Positions 25,826 to 35,130 of a DNA stretch of 64,000 nucleotides are shown in pieces. The stretch is from Lactobacillus huangpiensis (GTDB lineage: Bacteria; Bacillota; Bacilli; Lactobacillales; Lactobacillaceae). Position 1 is the stretch's first letter. Each line of letters opens with the position of its first letter. Below the pieces are notes generated by a model. That model worked only from the letters and a program-made list of their open reading frames with translations. It ran no database searches and was not told the DNA's origin. The position numbers and the translations under genes are program-made. The stretch is from positions 1 through 64,000 of the forward strand of contig NZ_BPPA01000007.1 of assembly GCF_019972815.1 (NCBI RefSeq), read 5' to 3'.

Positions 25826-26692
25826 TTACAATACCTTTTTATATAAATCAAGAAATCCAGCTAAAACATTCGCATCAACAGATTTTAAGCACTTTTGAGC
25901 ATCAATCATTAAGTCAGTCAGCTCTTTACGACTTTTTGAAATACCAAGCAAAGTCAAAGTATTATTTTTGCCGCTCTCTAAATCTTTATGGGTTTTTTTC
26001 CCAGCCTCTGCAGAAGTTTCAACCACATCTACTAAATCATCATAAATTTGATATGATCGTCCAAAATCTTCAGCAAACTGAATTAGTGTCTTTTTTTGAG
26101 AAGAATCTGCATTACCGTATTCAACTGCCATTGCGACACAGGCTTTAATTAAGCAACCTGTTTTTAACCATTCCATTTTATTAATAAATGCGGAATTATT
26201 TGCGACGCTGTCATTATTAGTAGAATCAATATCTAAATATTGTCCACCAACCATGCCGTTAGGGCCAACAGCTTGGGTAATTATTTTAACTAATTTGACT
26301 GAATCACTGCCATCAGAAATCCATTCAATACCCATTGGTAATAAAGCATCTCCAGCAAGGATAGCTTCAGCTTCACCCCATTTTTTGTGACTTGTTAATT
26401 TTCCTCTCCGATAATCGTCATTATCCATAGCCGGCAAGTCATCATGAATTAACGAATAAGTGTGAATCAGCTCAATTCCACTTGCAATCCTGACTTCTTC
26501 GTCATTTATTTTTACTTTTAGTGCGTCAAGCGTTGCCAAAAAAAGTAAAGGACGTAGCCTTTTGCCTCCAGCCATTACTGAATAAGACATAATCTGACTT
26601 ATTTCCTTGTCAGAAACTTCGCTTGTTAAATGCTCTTTTAAGTAATCATCTACTACCGGAGTCCATTTTTCCTTAAATTCTTTAAAATTCAT
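25826..26692 (-). CDS. ispA: Farnesyl/geranyl diphosphate synthase (polyprenyl synthetase)
   Basis: This all-helical prenyltransferase condenses IPP with allylic diphosphates, supplying precursors for undecaprenyl phosphate. The first Asp-rich motif is HDDLPAMDND near residue 84 and the second is YQIYDDLVD near 218. The GGKRLRP entry motif lies near 43. At 288 aa it has the size of short-chain synthases. Product length cannot be settled from sequence alone. It lies 12 bp after xseB and abuts tlyA. Confidence 0.92.
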   Translation of the reverse strand: MNFKEFKEKWTPVVDDYLKEHLTSEVSDKEISQIMSYSVMAGGKRLRPLLFLATLDALKVKINDEEVRIASGIELIHTYSLIHDDLPAMDNDDYRRGKLTSHKKWGEAEAILAGDALLPMGIEWISDGSDSVKLVKIITQAVGPNGMVGGQYLDIDSTNNDSVANNSAFINKMEWLKTGCLIKACVAMAVEYGNADSSQKKTLIQFAEDFGRSYQIYDDLVDVVETSAEAGKKTHKDLESGKNNTLTLLGISKSRKELTDLMIDAQKCLKSVDANVLAGFLDLYKKVL

Positions 26693-26704
26693 TTCAAATC
26701 ATCT

Positions 26705-26947
26705 CTATTTTTCTGGGGCAGCAGCATTATTAGGATCAAGCTTATGTTCCGTTCCATCACTATCAATTAATTTAGCTACTGTTTCTTCAGCTTCAGTTAA
26801 TTTTTTATTTAAATTACGACTTAATTTGACTCCAGCTTGAAATTGTTCAAGAGCGTCTTCTAAAGGAATATCTCCATTTTCCAAGTTATTCACAATTGTT
26901 TGTAATTCAGTCAATTCCTCTTCAAAATTATTTTTCTTGGTTACCAT
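26705..26947 (-). CDS. xseB: Exodeoxyribonuclease VII small subunit
   Basis: XseB is the small subunit of the single-strand-specific exonuclease VII. The protein (80 aa) shows the conserved FEEELTELQTIVNNLENGDI, followed by PLEDALEQFQAGVKLSR. It overlaps the end of xseA by 20 bp, so the two subunits are co-translated, as is usual. Confidence 0.94.
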   Translation of the reverse strand: MVTKKNNFEEELTELQTIVNNLENGDIPLEDALEQFQAGVKLSRNLNKKLTEAEETVAKLIDSDGTEHKLDPNNAAAPEK

Positions 26948-28295
26948 TTTTTTCTCTCCTTATTGAACTGATAATTGCTTTTGTCAAACCATCTTTAAAA
27001 TGGATACTAATTTCATCTTTTACTTTAATTTGACTTACAGAACTGACAGTTCTATTATTCTGGTCTTTTACATATGCATACCCTCTATCTAAAGTTTTAA
27101 GAGGACTGTAATCATTAAGCTGTTGACCTGTTTGACCTAAAATATTACGTTTTGCTTGTATAAAATGCTCTGTATTAGCAACTAATCTCTGATAATAAAA
27201 ATCTGTTTGCTGCAAAAATGACAAAATTTTTTTATTAGGACTGACTGCAACAAGGCTTTGTTTTGCCAACTGATAATTTTGCCTTTTGCGTTCCAGCTGA
27301 CGAACCATATTCTTATGAAGTCTGTCTCGTAAAAGATCTATAGTTTGTGCCTGCTCATCATATAGTCTTGCGGGTTCTCTCATGATAACAGAATTATTAA
27401 TGCGATTTAAAGCATCACGACGAACCCTAATAATGTTTTGTATACTTGAAACAAGGCTGTTTTGCATTTGGCGAATATTTATCAATTCATCGGGTAAATT
27501 AGGAGTGGCATATTCGGCTGCAGCAGTTGGAGTTGCTGCTCTTACATCAGCAACTAAATCACATAGTGTAGTGTCAGTTTCGTGGCCGACAGAGGAAATA
27601 ACCGGCATTTTCATATCAAATACTTGTCGTACTACGCTTTCCTCATTAAAAGGCCATAAATCTTCAAGCGATCCACCACCTCTACCAATGATCATAACGT
27701 CATATTTGTCTTTAAACTGAGCTATTTGCTTCATTGACGCTATTAATGAATCAGCAGCAGAATCTCCCTGAACTTGAGCAGGAAACAAATCTACTTCTGC
27801 ATGAGGAAATCTCCTATTAACAGTTACTAAAATATCATGGATTACTGCACCAGAAGCACTTGTTACAACAGCAATGTAATCTGGATAATGGGGAAGTGGT
27901 TTTTTAAATCTCTGATCAAAAAGCCCCTCACTAGCCAGCTTTTTTTGCAGTTGCTGTAATTGTTCATATAATGCTCCTAATCCTGCAGGCTCCATAGATT
28001 CGGCATAAAATTGGTAAGAGCCTTGTGGCCCATATACGCTAACGTAGCCAGTTACATATACTTTCATGCCTTCTTCAGGCTTAAATTTCACTTTATCAAA
28101 ATATGACCGAAACATGACAACATTTATCTTCGATTTTTCATCTTTTAGTGAAAAATACTGATGTGAATTACGTCGATAGCGAAAATTAGACAATTCACCT
28201 TGAAGAAAAACTTTATGTAAATAAGGATCGTTTTTAAATTTTTGGGTTATATAGTAATTTAAATCCGAAACTGTTAGGTACTTACTACTTTCCAT
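26928..28295 (-). CDS. xseA: Exodeoxyribonuclease VII large subunit
   Basis: XseA is the catalytic subunit of exonuclease VII. An N-terminal OB fold (residues 1-100; VFLQGELSNFR) is followed by the catalytic domain, with the conserved GRGGGSLEDLWPFNEE near 203 and SSVGHETD near 235. A coiled-coil region then extends to about 400. It is 455 aa, normal for lactobacilli. It overlaps folD by 11 bp and xseB by 20 bp. Confidence 0.95.
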   Translation of the reverse strand: MESSKYLTVSDLNYYITQKFKNDPYLHKVFLQGELSNFRYRRNSHQYFSLKDEKSKINVVMFRSYFDKVKFKPEEGMKVYVTGYVSVYGPQGSYQFYAESMEPAGLGALYEQLQQLQKKLASEGLFDQRFKKPLPHYPDYIAVVTSASGAVIHDILVTVNRRFPHAEVDLFPAQVQGDSAADSLIASMKQIAQFKDKYDVMIIGRGGGSLEDLWPFNEESVVRQVFDMKMPVISSVGHETDTTLCDLVADVRAATPTAAAEYATPNLPDELINIRQMQNSLVSSIQNIIRVRRDALNRINNSVIMREPARLYDEQAQTIDLLRDRLHKNMVRQLERKRQNYQLAKQSLVAVSPNKKILSFLQQTDFYYQRLVANTEHFIQAKRNILGQTGQQLNDYSPLKTLDRGYAYVKDQNNRTVSSVSQIKVKDEISIHFKDGLTKAIISSIRREKNGNQEK

Positions 28296-29133
28296 TATTT
28301 CTCCTCGTCAACTGAACAACTTGCTCCATAAGAGACTCAACCGTAAGAGGACCTATTCCACCTGGAACTGGAGTTATGAAACTCGCAATTGGAGCAACAT
28401 GCTCAAAATCAACGTCTCCAACTGTTTTGCCATTAAATCGACTTATCCCTACATCTATAATAACTGCATTTTTCTTAATCATATCAGCAGTTACTAAATT
28501 ATGTTCTCCTGTTGCTGAAACCAAGATATCTGCTTTTTTGGTATACTCGGTCAAATTCTTTGTTTTTAAATGCAATATTGAAACAGTCGCATCTTTCTCA
28601 AGCAATAATGCAGCTAAAGGTTTCCCAACAATGCTGCTTCTACCTATAATAACTGCATTTTTCCCTTTTAAGTTAATATGATAGTAATCTAATAAAGCCA
28701 AAATACCGTGTGCAGTTGCGGGTTCAACAAAATGATCTCCTTGCCACAAACGACCTACATTTGCTGGTGTAAGACAATCAACATCCTTATCTGGATCAAT
28801 AGCAGCTAGAGCTTCATTTAAAATGATTTGTTTCGGTACTGGCAACTGAATCATAATACCATTGACATCCTTTTCATTATTTAGGCGATCAATTAACTCT
28901 AACAAATTTTTTTGTGTCACAGTAGACGGTAATTGAAATAATTTTTGCTTAATACCAATTTGATCTGCTCTTCTTTTTTTGGTTTTTAAGTAGATTTTGC
29001 TACTTGGATCATTACCAATATTAATTACGCAAAATTGAGGTTGTATGCCTGCCTTCTTCAAATTTAAAACTTGTTTTTGAAGAACGTCAGCGCGAATATT
29101 AGCTAACTGCTTACCGTCTAAAAGTTGACCCAT
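28285..29133 (-). CDS. folD: Bifunctional methylene-THF dehydrogenase / cyclohydrolase
   Basis: FolD interconverts 5,10-methylene-THF and 10-formyl-THF, feeding purine synthesis and Fmt. The Lys/Tyr active-site region is YLKTKKRRA near residue 49. The signature MIQLPVPKQI lies near 84, and GRSSIVGKPLA and PVPGGIGPLT near 160 and 260 belong to the NADP domain. The ATG at 29133 is chosen because AAAGGG precedes it; the longer frame to 29166 would start inside a terminator hairpin. Length is then 282 aa. Confidence 0.94.
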   Translation of the reverse strand: MGQLLDGKQLANIRADVLQKQVLNLKKAGIQPQFCVINIGNDPSSKIYLKTKKRRADQIGIKQKLFQLPSTVTQKNLLELIDRLNNEKDVNGIMIQLPVPKQIILNEALAAIDPDKDVDCLTPANVGRLWQGDHFVEPATAHGILALLDYYHINLKGKNAVIIGRSSIVGKPLAALLLEKDATVSILHLKTKNLTEYTKKADILVSATGEHNLVTADMIKKNAVIIDVGISRFNGKTVGDVDFEHVAPIASFITPVPGGIGPLTVESLMEQVVQLTRRNNGK

Positions 29134-29149
29134 TTTTATACCCTTTTCT

Positions 29150-29178
29150 AAAAAAATAGTCGGCATAAAGCCGACTAT
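29150..29178 (-). terminator. Intrinsic terminator between nusB and folD
   Basis: ATAGTCGGC and GCCGACTAT form a 9-bp stem. On the minus strand it is followed by T7. It ends the asp23-nusB unit, or allows partial read-through into folD. Confidence 0.8.
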
Positions 29179-29187
29179 AAGTTATTT

Positions 29188-29580
29188 TTAGATAAAATTT
29201 GCCAACATACCATTAATAAATGGCTTATCTTTAGGATCAGCAAACTCATCACATAAGTTCAAAGCTTCATTTACCGCAGCTTTTGGCTCAATTTCTTTAC
29301 TGTATTTAATTTCATACAAAGCAACTTCCAAAATGGCCAACGAAATTTGATTAATACGATTAATTCGCCAGTTCTTTTTCAAATAGCTGGCGAGTTCACC
29401 CTTTAATTCGTCTCGTTTATTTATTACACCTTCAATTAATTCCTTTGAATAGGCAGAAAGCACTTTTAAATCAAGCATTGCGACAGTTTTAGCTTCAACT
29501 TCATTAGCCGTATATTTTAAGTCTTGATTAGACAAATAAACAGCTTGCATTGCAACTCTACGACTCTCGTGTTGATTCAT
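29188..29580 (-). CDS. nusB: Transcription antitermination factor NusB
   Basis: NusB binds boxA RNA with NusE (S10) in rRNA antitermination. The all-helical protein begins MNQHESRRVAMQAVYLSNQD and contains the conserved NWRINRINQISLAILEVALY near residue 74 and the C-terminal INGMLANFI. I use the ATG at 29580, which has AAAGGG five bases upstream. The resulting 130 aa is a usual length. It overlaps the Gls24 gene end by about 20 bp. Confidence 0.92.
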   Translation of the reverse strand: MNQHESRRVAMQAVYLSNQDLKYTANEVEAKTVAMLDLKVLSAYSKELIEGVINKRDELKGELASYLKKNWRINRINQISLAILEVALYEIKYSKEIEPKAAVNEALNLCDEFADPKDKPFINGMLANFI

Positions 29581-30016
29581 TTTTACCCTTTTCATCTATG
29601 TCGGAAAATAACTTAGAGGTTCCGCTGCCGTCCTCATTATCATCGTCTGGAAATTCAAGTCCTGTAACGTGCACATTAATTTCACTAAGAGTTAAATCGG
29701 TCATCTGTAAAACCTGTTGCTTTAAAGACTTTTGCAAATCAATTGCTATTTCAGGCACATTTTTACCGGCTTCAATACTGACATAAACATCTGCAATCAA
29801 GTTATGCTCATCGTCAATATTAACAGACACGCCTCTGCCACGATCTTCTCTTCCTAAAACACGGTTAATTCCGGACTTGACGTCACCGTGCATTTCGGCA
29901 ACTCCATCTACTTTTTCGGCAGCGATGCCCATAATAACTTCAAGAACACTAGGATCAATTTCAATTTCTTCGCCGTTATTTTTATCATCTAAGACAATTT
30001 TTGAACTATCTGCCAT
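29558..30016 (-). CDS. Asp23/Gls24-family envelope stress protein (YqhY type)
   Basis: Residues 15-115 form the Asp23/Gls24 (DUF322) fold: IEIDPSVLEVIMGIAAEKVD, then GVAEMHGDV and INVHVTGLEF. The C-terminal tail is acidic and charged (DDDNEDGSGTSK). The Firmicute homologue YqhY lies beside nusB and accC and influences fatty acid synthesis in Bacillus. Here the position between efp and nusB supports a YqhY-type assignment. Length is 152 aa. Molecular function remains poorly defined. Confidence 0.85.
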   Translation of the reverse strand: MADSSKIVLDDKNNGEEIEIDPSVLEVIMGIAAEKVDGVAEMHGDVKSGINRVLGREDRGRGVSVNIDDEHNLIADVYVSIEAGKNVPEIAIDLQKSLKQQVLQMTDLTLSEINVHVTGLEFPDDDNEDGSGTSKLFSDIDEKGKNESTRES

Positions 30017-30033
30017 TTTTTTACCTCGAAAAT

Positions 30034-30603
30034 TTATTTATTTGCGCGAGATACGTATGTACCATCGACAGTATTAATTACTAAAACGTCTCCCTCATTA
30101 ATAAAGAAAGGTACGTTTACTACAAGGCCCGTTTCCATAGTTGCAGGCTTTCCACCACCTGATGAAGTATCACCTTTAATATTAGGCTCAGTTTTGGCAA
30201 CCGTCAATTCAACAGTATTCGGTAATTGAATTCCTAAGGTTTTGCCATCATGCATAATTACACTTACATTCATATTTTCCTTTAAAAACTTGGCTTCATC
30301 TTTTACTTGTTCATTAGGAATTGCCAACTGGTCATAAGTGTTAGTGTCCATAAAAACGTAACTGGCGCCATCATTATATAGGTACTGCATAGATTTTGTT
30401 TCTATTTCTGCAGTTTCAACTTTTGCAGTAGAGCGGAAAGTATATTCCTGTACAGCACCTGTGTTCAAACTCTTTAGCTTTGAGCGAACAAATGCACTAC
30501 CCTTACCTGGTTTAACATGTTGAAATTCAACAATCCGCCATAAGTCATTATTATACTTGATAGTCAAACCATTTTTAAATTCATTTACTGAAATCATTGT
30601 CAT
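30034..30603 (-). CDS. efp: Elongation factor P
   Basis: EF-P relieves ribosome stalling at polyproline stretches. Three beta-barrel domains are evident: the KOW-like N-terminal domain with the loop [10 protein letters not shown] near residue 32 (the modified Lys position), then the central OB domain and the C-terminal domain ending [20 protein letters not shown] (20 residues). It is 189 aa from the first ATG, with GAGG upstream; an internal ATG two codons later is also possible. It lies just upstream of the Gls24 gene. Confidence 0.95.
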   Translation of the reverse strand: MTMISVNEFKNGLTIKYNNDLWRIVEFQHVKPGKGSAFVRSKLKSLNTGAVQEYTFRSTAKVETAEIETKSMQYLYNDGASYVFMDTNTYDQLAIPNEQVKDEAKFLKENMNVSVIMHDGKTLGIQLPNTVELTVAKTEPNIKGDTSSGGGKPATMETGLVVNVPFFINEGDVLVINTVDGTYVSRANK

Positions 30604-30675
30604 ATTGAGTACCTCATCTCCATAATATTATCTTACCAATTAGTAAGCGATTTTACTATAATTATTATTTATCTT

Positions 30676-31785
30676 TTATAAAGAAATTAAGTTGTCTTTA
30701 GGTAAAGTAGAAAGTGTCTCAGGGGTTTGATTATGAATTAAAATGTCATCTTCAATTCTGACACCGCCTTTATTTGGCAAATAAATTCCTGGCTCAACTG
30801 TATGAACCATGTTATTAACAAGTTCTTGTTTGCCAAAAGGTAAGGCAGGTTGACATAATTCATGTATTTCTAATCCGATGCCATGACCAATCCCATGACC
30901 AAAATACTCTCCATATCCTTGTTCTGTAATGTAACTTCTGGCTGCTCGATCAACATCGCTGCCATGATTGCCTGCAATAGCAGCTTCAATACCACGCCTT
31001 TGTGCTTCATGCACAATTTCATAAATTTTGTGCATTTCCTGGTCAACTTTGCCAACAGCAACAGTTCTGGTAATATCAGCAGCATAACCATGGTAAAACG
31101 CGCCAAAATCAATTACAACCATATCGCCATCTTCAATCATTTTATCGCTGGCAACACCATGAGCCCATGCAGAACGCACCCCTGAGGCAATAATAGTATC
31201 AAAGCTAGGACCATCACCGCCATTAATTTTAAAGTAGTAATCTAATTTTGCTCCGATTTTTCGCTCAACAGCACCTGGCTTAATCAAAGGCAATATTTCA
31301 TTAAAGCTATCCATTGAGATATTAATCGCTTTACGCAACGTTTCTAATTCAAGTGCGTCTTTAACATTACGGACTTGTTCGACTAATTCCTCGCATATTT
31401 CGAAATCGATACCAGGGTTTAATCTTTGCAAGTTGGCAAACTCAACTGCAGAAACGAATTCACCTTCGATTAAAACTTTTTTTAAATTTGCCTCTTTTAA
31501 TTGTTTAGAAATTTCAAGGTCTTGACCTTCTTTTTTCATTACCACCTTAATTTCGCCGGGGGCCTCGGCTTTAATCTGATCATCAAATCGTGAGTCAGAA
31601 AGTAAAATTCGATCTCCTTTTGAAGTTAAAATCAATTGAGCTTCTTCACCAGTAAAATTAGTCAGGTAACGATAATTTGCTTGGTTAAAAATTAACAGTC
31701 CATCGGCATTACGTTTTTTAATTAGTTCAGTAACCTTATTTATTCGTCTGTTAAGCAGCGTTAATAGTTCTTCCTTCTCAGTCAT
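30676..31785 (-). CDS. Xaa-Pro peptidase (M24 family, PepQ/PepP type)
   Basis: This is a creatinase-fold metallopeptidase that cleaves X-Pro bonds. The N-terminal domain is residues 1-125. The five metal ligands are recognisable in DFGAFYHGYAADITRT near 223 (two Asp), FGHGIGHGIGLEIHE near 295 (His) and VEPGIYLPNKGGVRIEDD near 330 (two Glu). The ATG at 31785 has the better-spaced GGAG; a start two codons earlier is possible. It lies next to efp, as in many Firmicutes (YqhT). I cannot separate aminopeptidase from dipeptidase. Confidence 0.88.
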   Translation of the reverse strand: MTEKEELLTLLNRRINKVTELIKKRNADGLLIFNQANYRYLTNFTGEEAQLILTSKGDRILLSDSRFDDQIKAEAPGEIKVVMKKEGQDLEISKQLKEANLKKVLIEGEFVSAVEFANLQRLNPGIDFEICEELVEQVRNVKDALELETLRKAINISMDSFNEILPLIKPGAVERKIGAKLDYYFKINGGDGPSFDTIIASGVRSAWAHGVASDKMIEDGDMVVIDFGAFYHGYAADITRTVAVGKVDQEMHKIYEIVHEAQRRGIEAAIAGNHGSDVDRAARSYITEQGYGEYFGHGIGHGIGLEIHELCQPALPFGKQELVNNMVHTVEPGIYLPNKGGVRIEDDILIHNQTPETLSTLPKDNLISL

Positions 31786-31875
31786 ACCCATAATCTCCTG
31801 TATATCAATCTTTAACTTAATTTTAACCCTAAAAAGAGATACAATACTAACTTATTTTTACTAAATTAAAACAGA

Positions 31876-31908
31876 AAAAAGACGAGAAGCATATGCTTTT
31901 CGTCTTCT
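31876..31908 (-). terminator. Intrinsic terminator of rplU-rpmA
   Basis: AAGACGAGAAGCAT and ATGCTTTTCGTCTT pair with one mismatch, and a T6 run follows on the minus strand. It lies 15-20 bp beyond the rpmA stop. Confidence 0.85.
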
Positions 31909-31923
31909 TGTTTAAGAACTAAA

Positions 31924-32220
31924 TTACTTAGCTTCTTCTTCAACCGGAATAACAGAAACTTGTTTTCTGTATTTATCTTTCCGCTCAAATTTAACTACTC
32001 CATTTACTAAGGCAAATAAAGTATCGTCTCCACCTTGACCAACGTTTTTACCAGGGTGAATCTTTGTACCACGTTGACGATAAATAATTGAACCAGCATG
32101 AATGGTTTGGCCATCTGCAGCTTTAGCACCTAAACGACGACCAGCTGAATTACGGCCATTGGCAGTAGAACCTCCACCCTTGTGGTGGGCTAATAATTTA
32201 AGATTTAAAATATTCATCAT
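31924..32220 (-). CDS. rpmA: 50S ribosomal protein L27
   Basis: L27 lies near the peptidyl-transferase centre. The core starts [20 protein letters not shown] and contains the usual GxIIYRQRG and HPGKNVG. The protein has an N-terminal extension, [11 protein letters not shown], in front of HHKGGG. That resembles the sequence removed by the Prp protease in Firmicutes. Yet no prp gene lies between rplU and rpmA, where it usually is: only 10 bp separate them. An AGAGGTG ribosome site precedes the start. Confidence 0.95.
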   Translation of the reverse strand: MMNILNLKLLAHHKGGGSTANGRNSAGRRLGAKAADGQTIHAGSIIYRQRGTKIHPGKNVGQGGDDTLFALVNGVVKFERKDKYRKQVSVIPVEEEAK

Positions 32221-32230
32221 TACTTCACCT

Positions 32231-32545
32231 CTAGTTTAATTCAATTTTTTCAACTGTAACCTTAGTATAAGGTTGACGGTGACCATATTTTGAATGTGAG
32301 TGCTTCTTAGGCTTGTACTTGAAAGTAACTACTTTCTTTTCCTTGCCTTGCTTTTCAACTTTAGCAACAACTTTAGCACCTTTAACTAACGGTGTACCAA
32401 CTTTAACATCTTTGCCATCGGAAGTAAGAACTACTTCATCAAAAGTAACTTCTTTGCCTTCTTCAGCATCAAGCTTTTCAACAAAAACACTATCGCCTTC
32501 AACAACTTTATATTGCTTGCCACCGGTTTTAATAATTGCGTACAT
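32231..32545 (-). CDS. rplU: 50S ribosomal protein L21
   Basis: L21 binds 23S rRNA. The 104-aa protein begins [20 protein letters not shown] and has the C-terminal signature [19 protein letters not shown]. It is cotranscribed with rpmA. A structured leader and a strong promoter lie upstream. Confidence 0.97.
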   Translation of the reverse strand: MYAIIKTGGKQYKVVEGDSVFVEKLDAEEGKEVTFDEVVLTSDGKDVKVGTPLVKGAKVVAKVEKQGKEKKVVTFKYKPKKHSHSKYGHRQPYTKVTVEKIELN

Positions 32546-32559
32546 TTACTACCCTCCAA

Positions 32560-32655
32560 AATTTACTTAGACTCGCCAATCGAGGTGCTCCGTGAAAGAC
32601 TTATTACCCCGAAATGTGCGGTTGCAGATGTAGAGGAATCCACAAATACAACTAC
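32560..32655 (-). ncRNA. Ribosomal protein L21 leader (putative)
   Basis: The roughly 110-nt untranslated leader of rplU is G/C-richer than its surroundings and highly structured. It includes a hairpin-prone GGAATTCC-like segment (GGATTCC) and the AGCACCTCGATTGGCGAGTC block near 32568-32590, immediately followed by the GGAGGG ribosome site. Its position and length match the L21 autoregulatory leader known from Firmicutes. The fold has not been computed. Confidence 0.55.
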
Positions 32656-32658
32656 TAC

Positions 32659-32687
32659 ATAATACTACTCTTAAGTCTAGTTGGCAA
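32659..32687 (-). promoter_or_regulatory. Promoter of rplU-rpmA
   Basis: On the minus strand a -35 TTGCCA (32682-32687) and a -10 TATTAT (32659-32664) are spaced by exactly 17 bp. Transcription would start about 105 bp upstream of rplU, giving the L21 leader. Confidence 0.75.
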
Positions 32688-32689
32688 TA

Positions 32690-32718
32690 AAAAATGCCCT
32701 TTTTATTGGACAAATTGA
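32690..32718 (-). terminator. AT-rich terminator hairpin of the YitT gene (weak)
   Basis: CCAATAAAAA and TTTTTTATTG flank GGGCA on the minus strand just after the YitT stop. The stem is A/T-only apart from its base, so efficiency is doubtful. Confidence 0.4.
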
Positions 32719-32720
32719 CA

Positions 32721-33560
32721 TTAAATCTGCCATTTGCCACCGTGAACTTTAGCAATATTTTCTGTGACAATAAATGCTTCACTGTCAATTTCTCGGGCTT
32801 TGGCAACTAATTGACCATATTCATTAGTATCAACAATTATTACTAACTGTTGCTTGTCCTGGTCACTGTAACCACCTACAACGTTATAAACAGTCAGGCC
32901 GTCATAATCCTGTTGCAGCATCTGCCTAATTTTATCAAGTTTGGTGTTACTCATTATGCGCACTTGATATTTTTTATCAAAACCAGTTTCAGTATAACGC
33001 ATGGTAATTGTAGTAATGACCTGAGAAAAAGCTGCCAGTAAAAATGCTTCTGTTCCATCAACAAAAATATTCAGTACAATGACCGACATATCAATAACCA
33101 TGAGTGATATAGCTGGGTCAACATAAAAATATTTTTTAATAATTAGTGGCGGAATTGTGGTTCCGCCAGATGAAGCATTAATCCGATACAGCATTGTAAC
33201 GCCAATGCCCATTAAAACCCCTCCATAAATTACCGCCAGCATATTATTTGAAGTCAGTTTAAAGCTCGGGGTTATAGCCATTAAAACAGGTACTAAAAGA
33301 CTGCCCAATGCAACTTTTTTTAAAGTTTGTTTACCTAAAAAGACTGCAGCTAAAATTAGCATTAAGCCATTAACCACAAATACTGAAATTGAGCGGTTAA
33401 TACCCCAAACAGCATCAATCAATATTGAGATCCCGGTCGAGCCGCCAGCAGCAACATTTATTGGAGCATAAAAGAAGTTAATTGATATTGTTATTATTTC
33501 CAGACCAGCCAAGAAAAAGAGCCAGTATTGCCATGTATGAGTTTGCTTTTGTGTGTCCAT
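32721..33560 (-). CDS. YitT-family membrane protein
   Basis: The 279-aa protein has about five to six membrane segments in residues 10-200. The first are WQYWLFFLAGLEIITISINF and INVAAGGSTGISILIDAVWG, the latter a conserved family block. A cytoplasmic DUF2179 domain follows at about 215-270 (DGLTVYNVVGGYSDQDKQQL). The family is widespread in Firmicutes, and its transport substrate is not established. It has its own upstream gap and sits between the ribosomal genes and a DUF2325 gene without clear functional linkage. Confidence 0.85.
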   Translation of the reverse strand: MDTQKQTHTWQYWLFFLAGLEIITISINFFYAPINVAAGGSTGISILIDAVWGINRSISVFVVNGLMLILAAVFLGKQTLKKVALGSLLVPVLMAITPSFKLTSNNMLAVIYGGVLMGIGVTMLYRINASSGGTTIPPLIIKKYFYVDPAISLMVIDMSVIVLNIFVDGTEAFLLAAFSQVITTITMRYTETGFDKKYQVRIMSNTKLDKIRQMLQQDYDGLTVYNVVGGYSDQDKQQLVIIVDTNEYGQLVAKAREIDSEAFIVTENIAKVHGGKWQI

Positions 33561-33716
33561 CTCATCTTCCTTCCATAAAATTGTTATTTTACATTTTACA
33601 GGAAAGCAGCTAAATTATGCAAGGAATATGGGTTTTTGATATGTTCGAACACTCTTAAAAACGCATAAGCTATAACTCAAATGAAGTTATCTTAAATTAT
33701 TAAGAAATTATAAATA

Positions 33717-35048
33717 TTACTCCTTGGCAATGTCGTAACTAATTGCTTGATTCCCCTCATATGCTGGTAATCCTTTTTCAGCCCGGTACAATGCTCGCTC
33801 AAACGCTTGATAGCCTTTACTTGAACTAACAGCAAATTTGATGTGGTATTTGCTGGCAAATTCGCTTATATTCCAAGTACTGTCATGGGCAGCATAAGAT
33901 GTCACCAAAATCACGATATCCAGATCTTTGATTTGGTTTTCAATTACTTTTTTCTTGCCCTGAAAAGCATCAATAGGAATTGGAATGCCACCATAACGAT
34001 TAACTATTCCTTCAAGCATAGCCTCATTTTGATTATTACCAATGGCAATTCCAACTCTTTGATAGTGTAGGTCCATTGCTAATTTAGGCAAATCAGCTTT
34101 CTTTGATTCAGTGTCACTCTTTTTCTTTTTATTTGCACTAGTTTGCCTTGACTGTTCAATTTGATAAACCCACCGAATTTGAATAGCCTCAGACGGATTC
34201 TTTTTTAGACGCACATCCCCATTATACCATGCTAAGTCGACTATTGAACCATCAACTAACTTAATATTTTCGTCCCAATATTTACTTGAATCAACTGGTA
34301 AAAGAACTGCTTTACCATGAACTCGTAGTTTCTTGCCTTGAGCATTACGAGAAATAGCCAGATGTCCGGTTCTCCCTTGCACCACTGCATACTTAAAAGT
34401 TGAAATGGAATCAACATCCATACTGGGGAGACCACGATAACCAACAATCCTTAAAATAGTCGCTTCATAATGAGAACTTTTTTCTTCTGGCACAGCTTCA
34501 ACAATATCTCCGCTTTTCAAATTTAAGGAATGGATCTGTGATTCTTTTAACGTATAAACGGTTCTATTACTATCATTAATCAAATCACAGCCTGACAGTA
34601 ATCGAACCACTGTATACCGCTTTCCTTTACGGTAATCTCTCTTAGGAGCTTTTGGAGTTTCAAGTGCCTGTTCAAAAACTTTTTTATCGATTAAATCTTT
34701 TGGAGCCTGAATAGATTTAATTGCTTCTTTTAAATCAACTAAATTTTGACGGTACTCTGTATTGATGCCTTGAGCTAGCGTTAATTTTTGTGCAGCCGAG
34801 AGAGCTGTATTTTTGGCAGAAATGTTTGCCGGATCTTTAATTAGATGAATTAGACCTGTTAATAATAAATTAAGCTGCTGTAAATCGACTTCAATGATAT
34901 TTTTATCTTTTAGGGTTGAATTAGTCTGTTCTTCACTGTCAGTCATACCTAAGATCAGTTTTATTGCAGCCAATCCATTCTTAAGGCTCTTTTCATCTCC
35001 GGCAGTCTGATTAAGAATTCTTTTTAAATTATTGCGATAATCGAACAT
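33717..35048 (-). CDS. DUF2325 domain-containing protein
   Basis: The C-terminal 95 residues match DUF2325, a Rossmann-like domain: RVGIAIGNNQNEAMLEGIVN near 340 and DLDIVILVTSYAAHDSTW near 382. The rest (1-330) is a helical N-terminal region and a middle beta-rich part (VVRLLSGCDLINDSNRTVYT). A KKKKSDTESKKAD linker separates the middle from DUF2325. It looks cytosolic. The function of this family is unknown, and neighbours give no clue. Full length (443 aa) appears intact. Confidence 0.8.
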   Translation of the reverse strand: MFDYRNNLKRILNQTAGDEKSLKNGLAAIKLILGMTDSEEQTNSTLKDKNIIEVDLQQLNLLLTGLIHLIKDPANISAKNTALSAAQKLTLAQGINTEYRQNLVDLKEAIKSIQAPKDLIDKKVFEQALETPKAPKRDYRKGKRYTVVRLLSGCDLINDSNRTVYTLKESQIHSLNLKSGDIVEAVPEEKSSHYEATILRIVGYRGLPSMDVDSISTFKYAVVQGRTGHLAISRNAQGKKLRVHGKAVLLPVDSSKYWDENIKLVDGSIVDLAWYNGDVRLKKNPSEAIQIRWVYQIEQSRQTSANKKKKSDTESKKADLPKLAMDLHYQRVGIAIGNNQNEAMLEGIVNRYGGIPIPIDAFQGKKKVIENQIKDLDIVILVTSYAAHDSTWNISEFASKYHIKFAVSSSKGYQAFERALYRAEKGLPAYEGNQAISYDIAKE

Positions 35049-35090
35049 CTTTTTACCTATCTCTTTTTAATTTACTTAAGTATAGCAAAT

Positions 35091-35119
35091 GCAAAAAAGC
35101 CTAGCTTAATGCCAGGCTT
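35091..35119 (-). terminator. Intrinsic terminator after the DUF2207 gene
   Basis: AAGCCTGGC and GCTAGGCTT (minus strand) pair with one mismatch around ATTAA, then a T6 run. Confidence 0.75.
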
Positions 35120-35130
35120 AAAGTCAGAAA

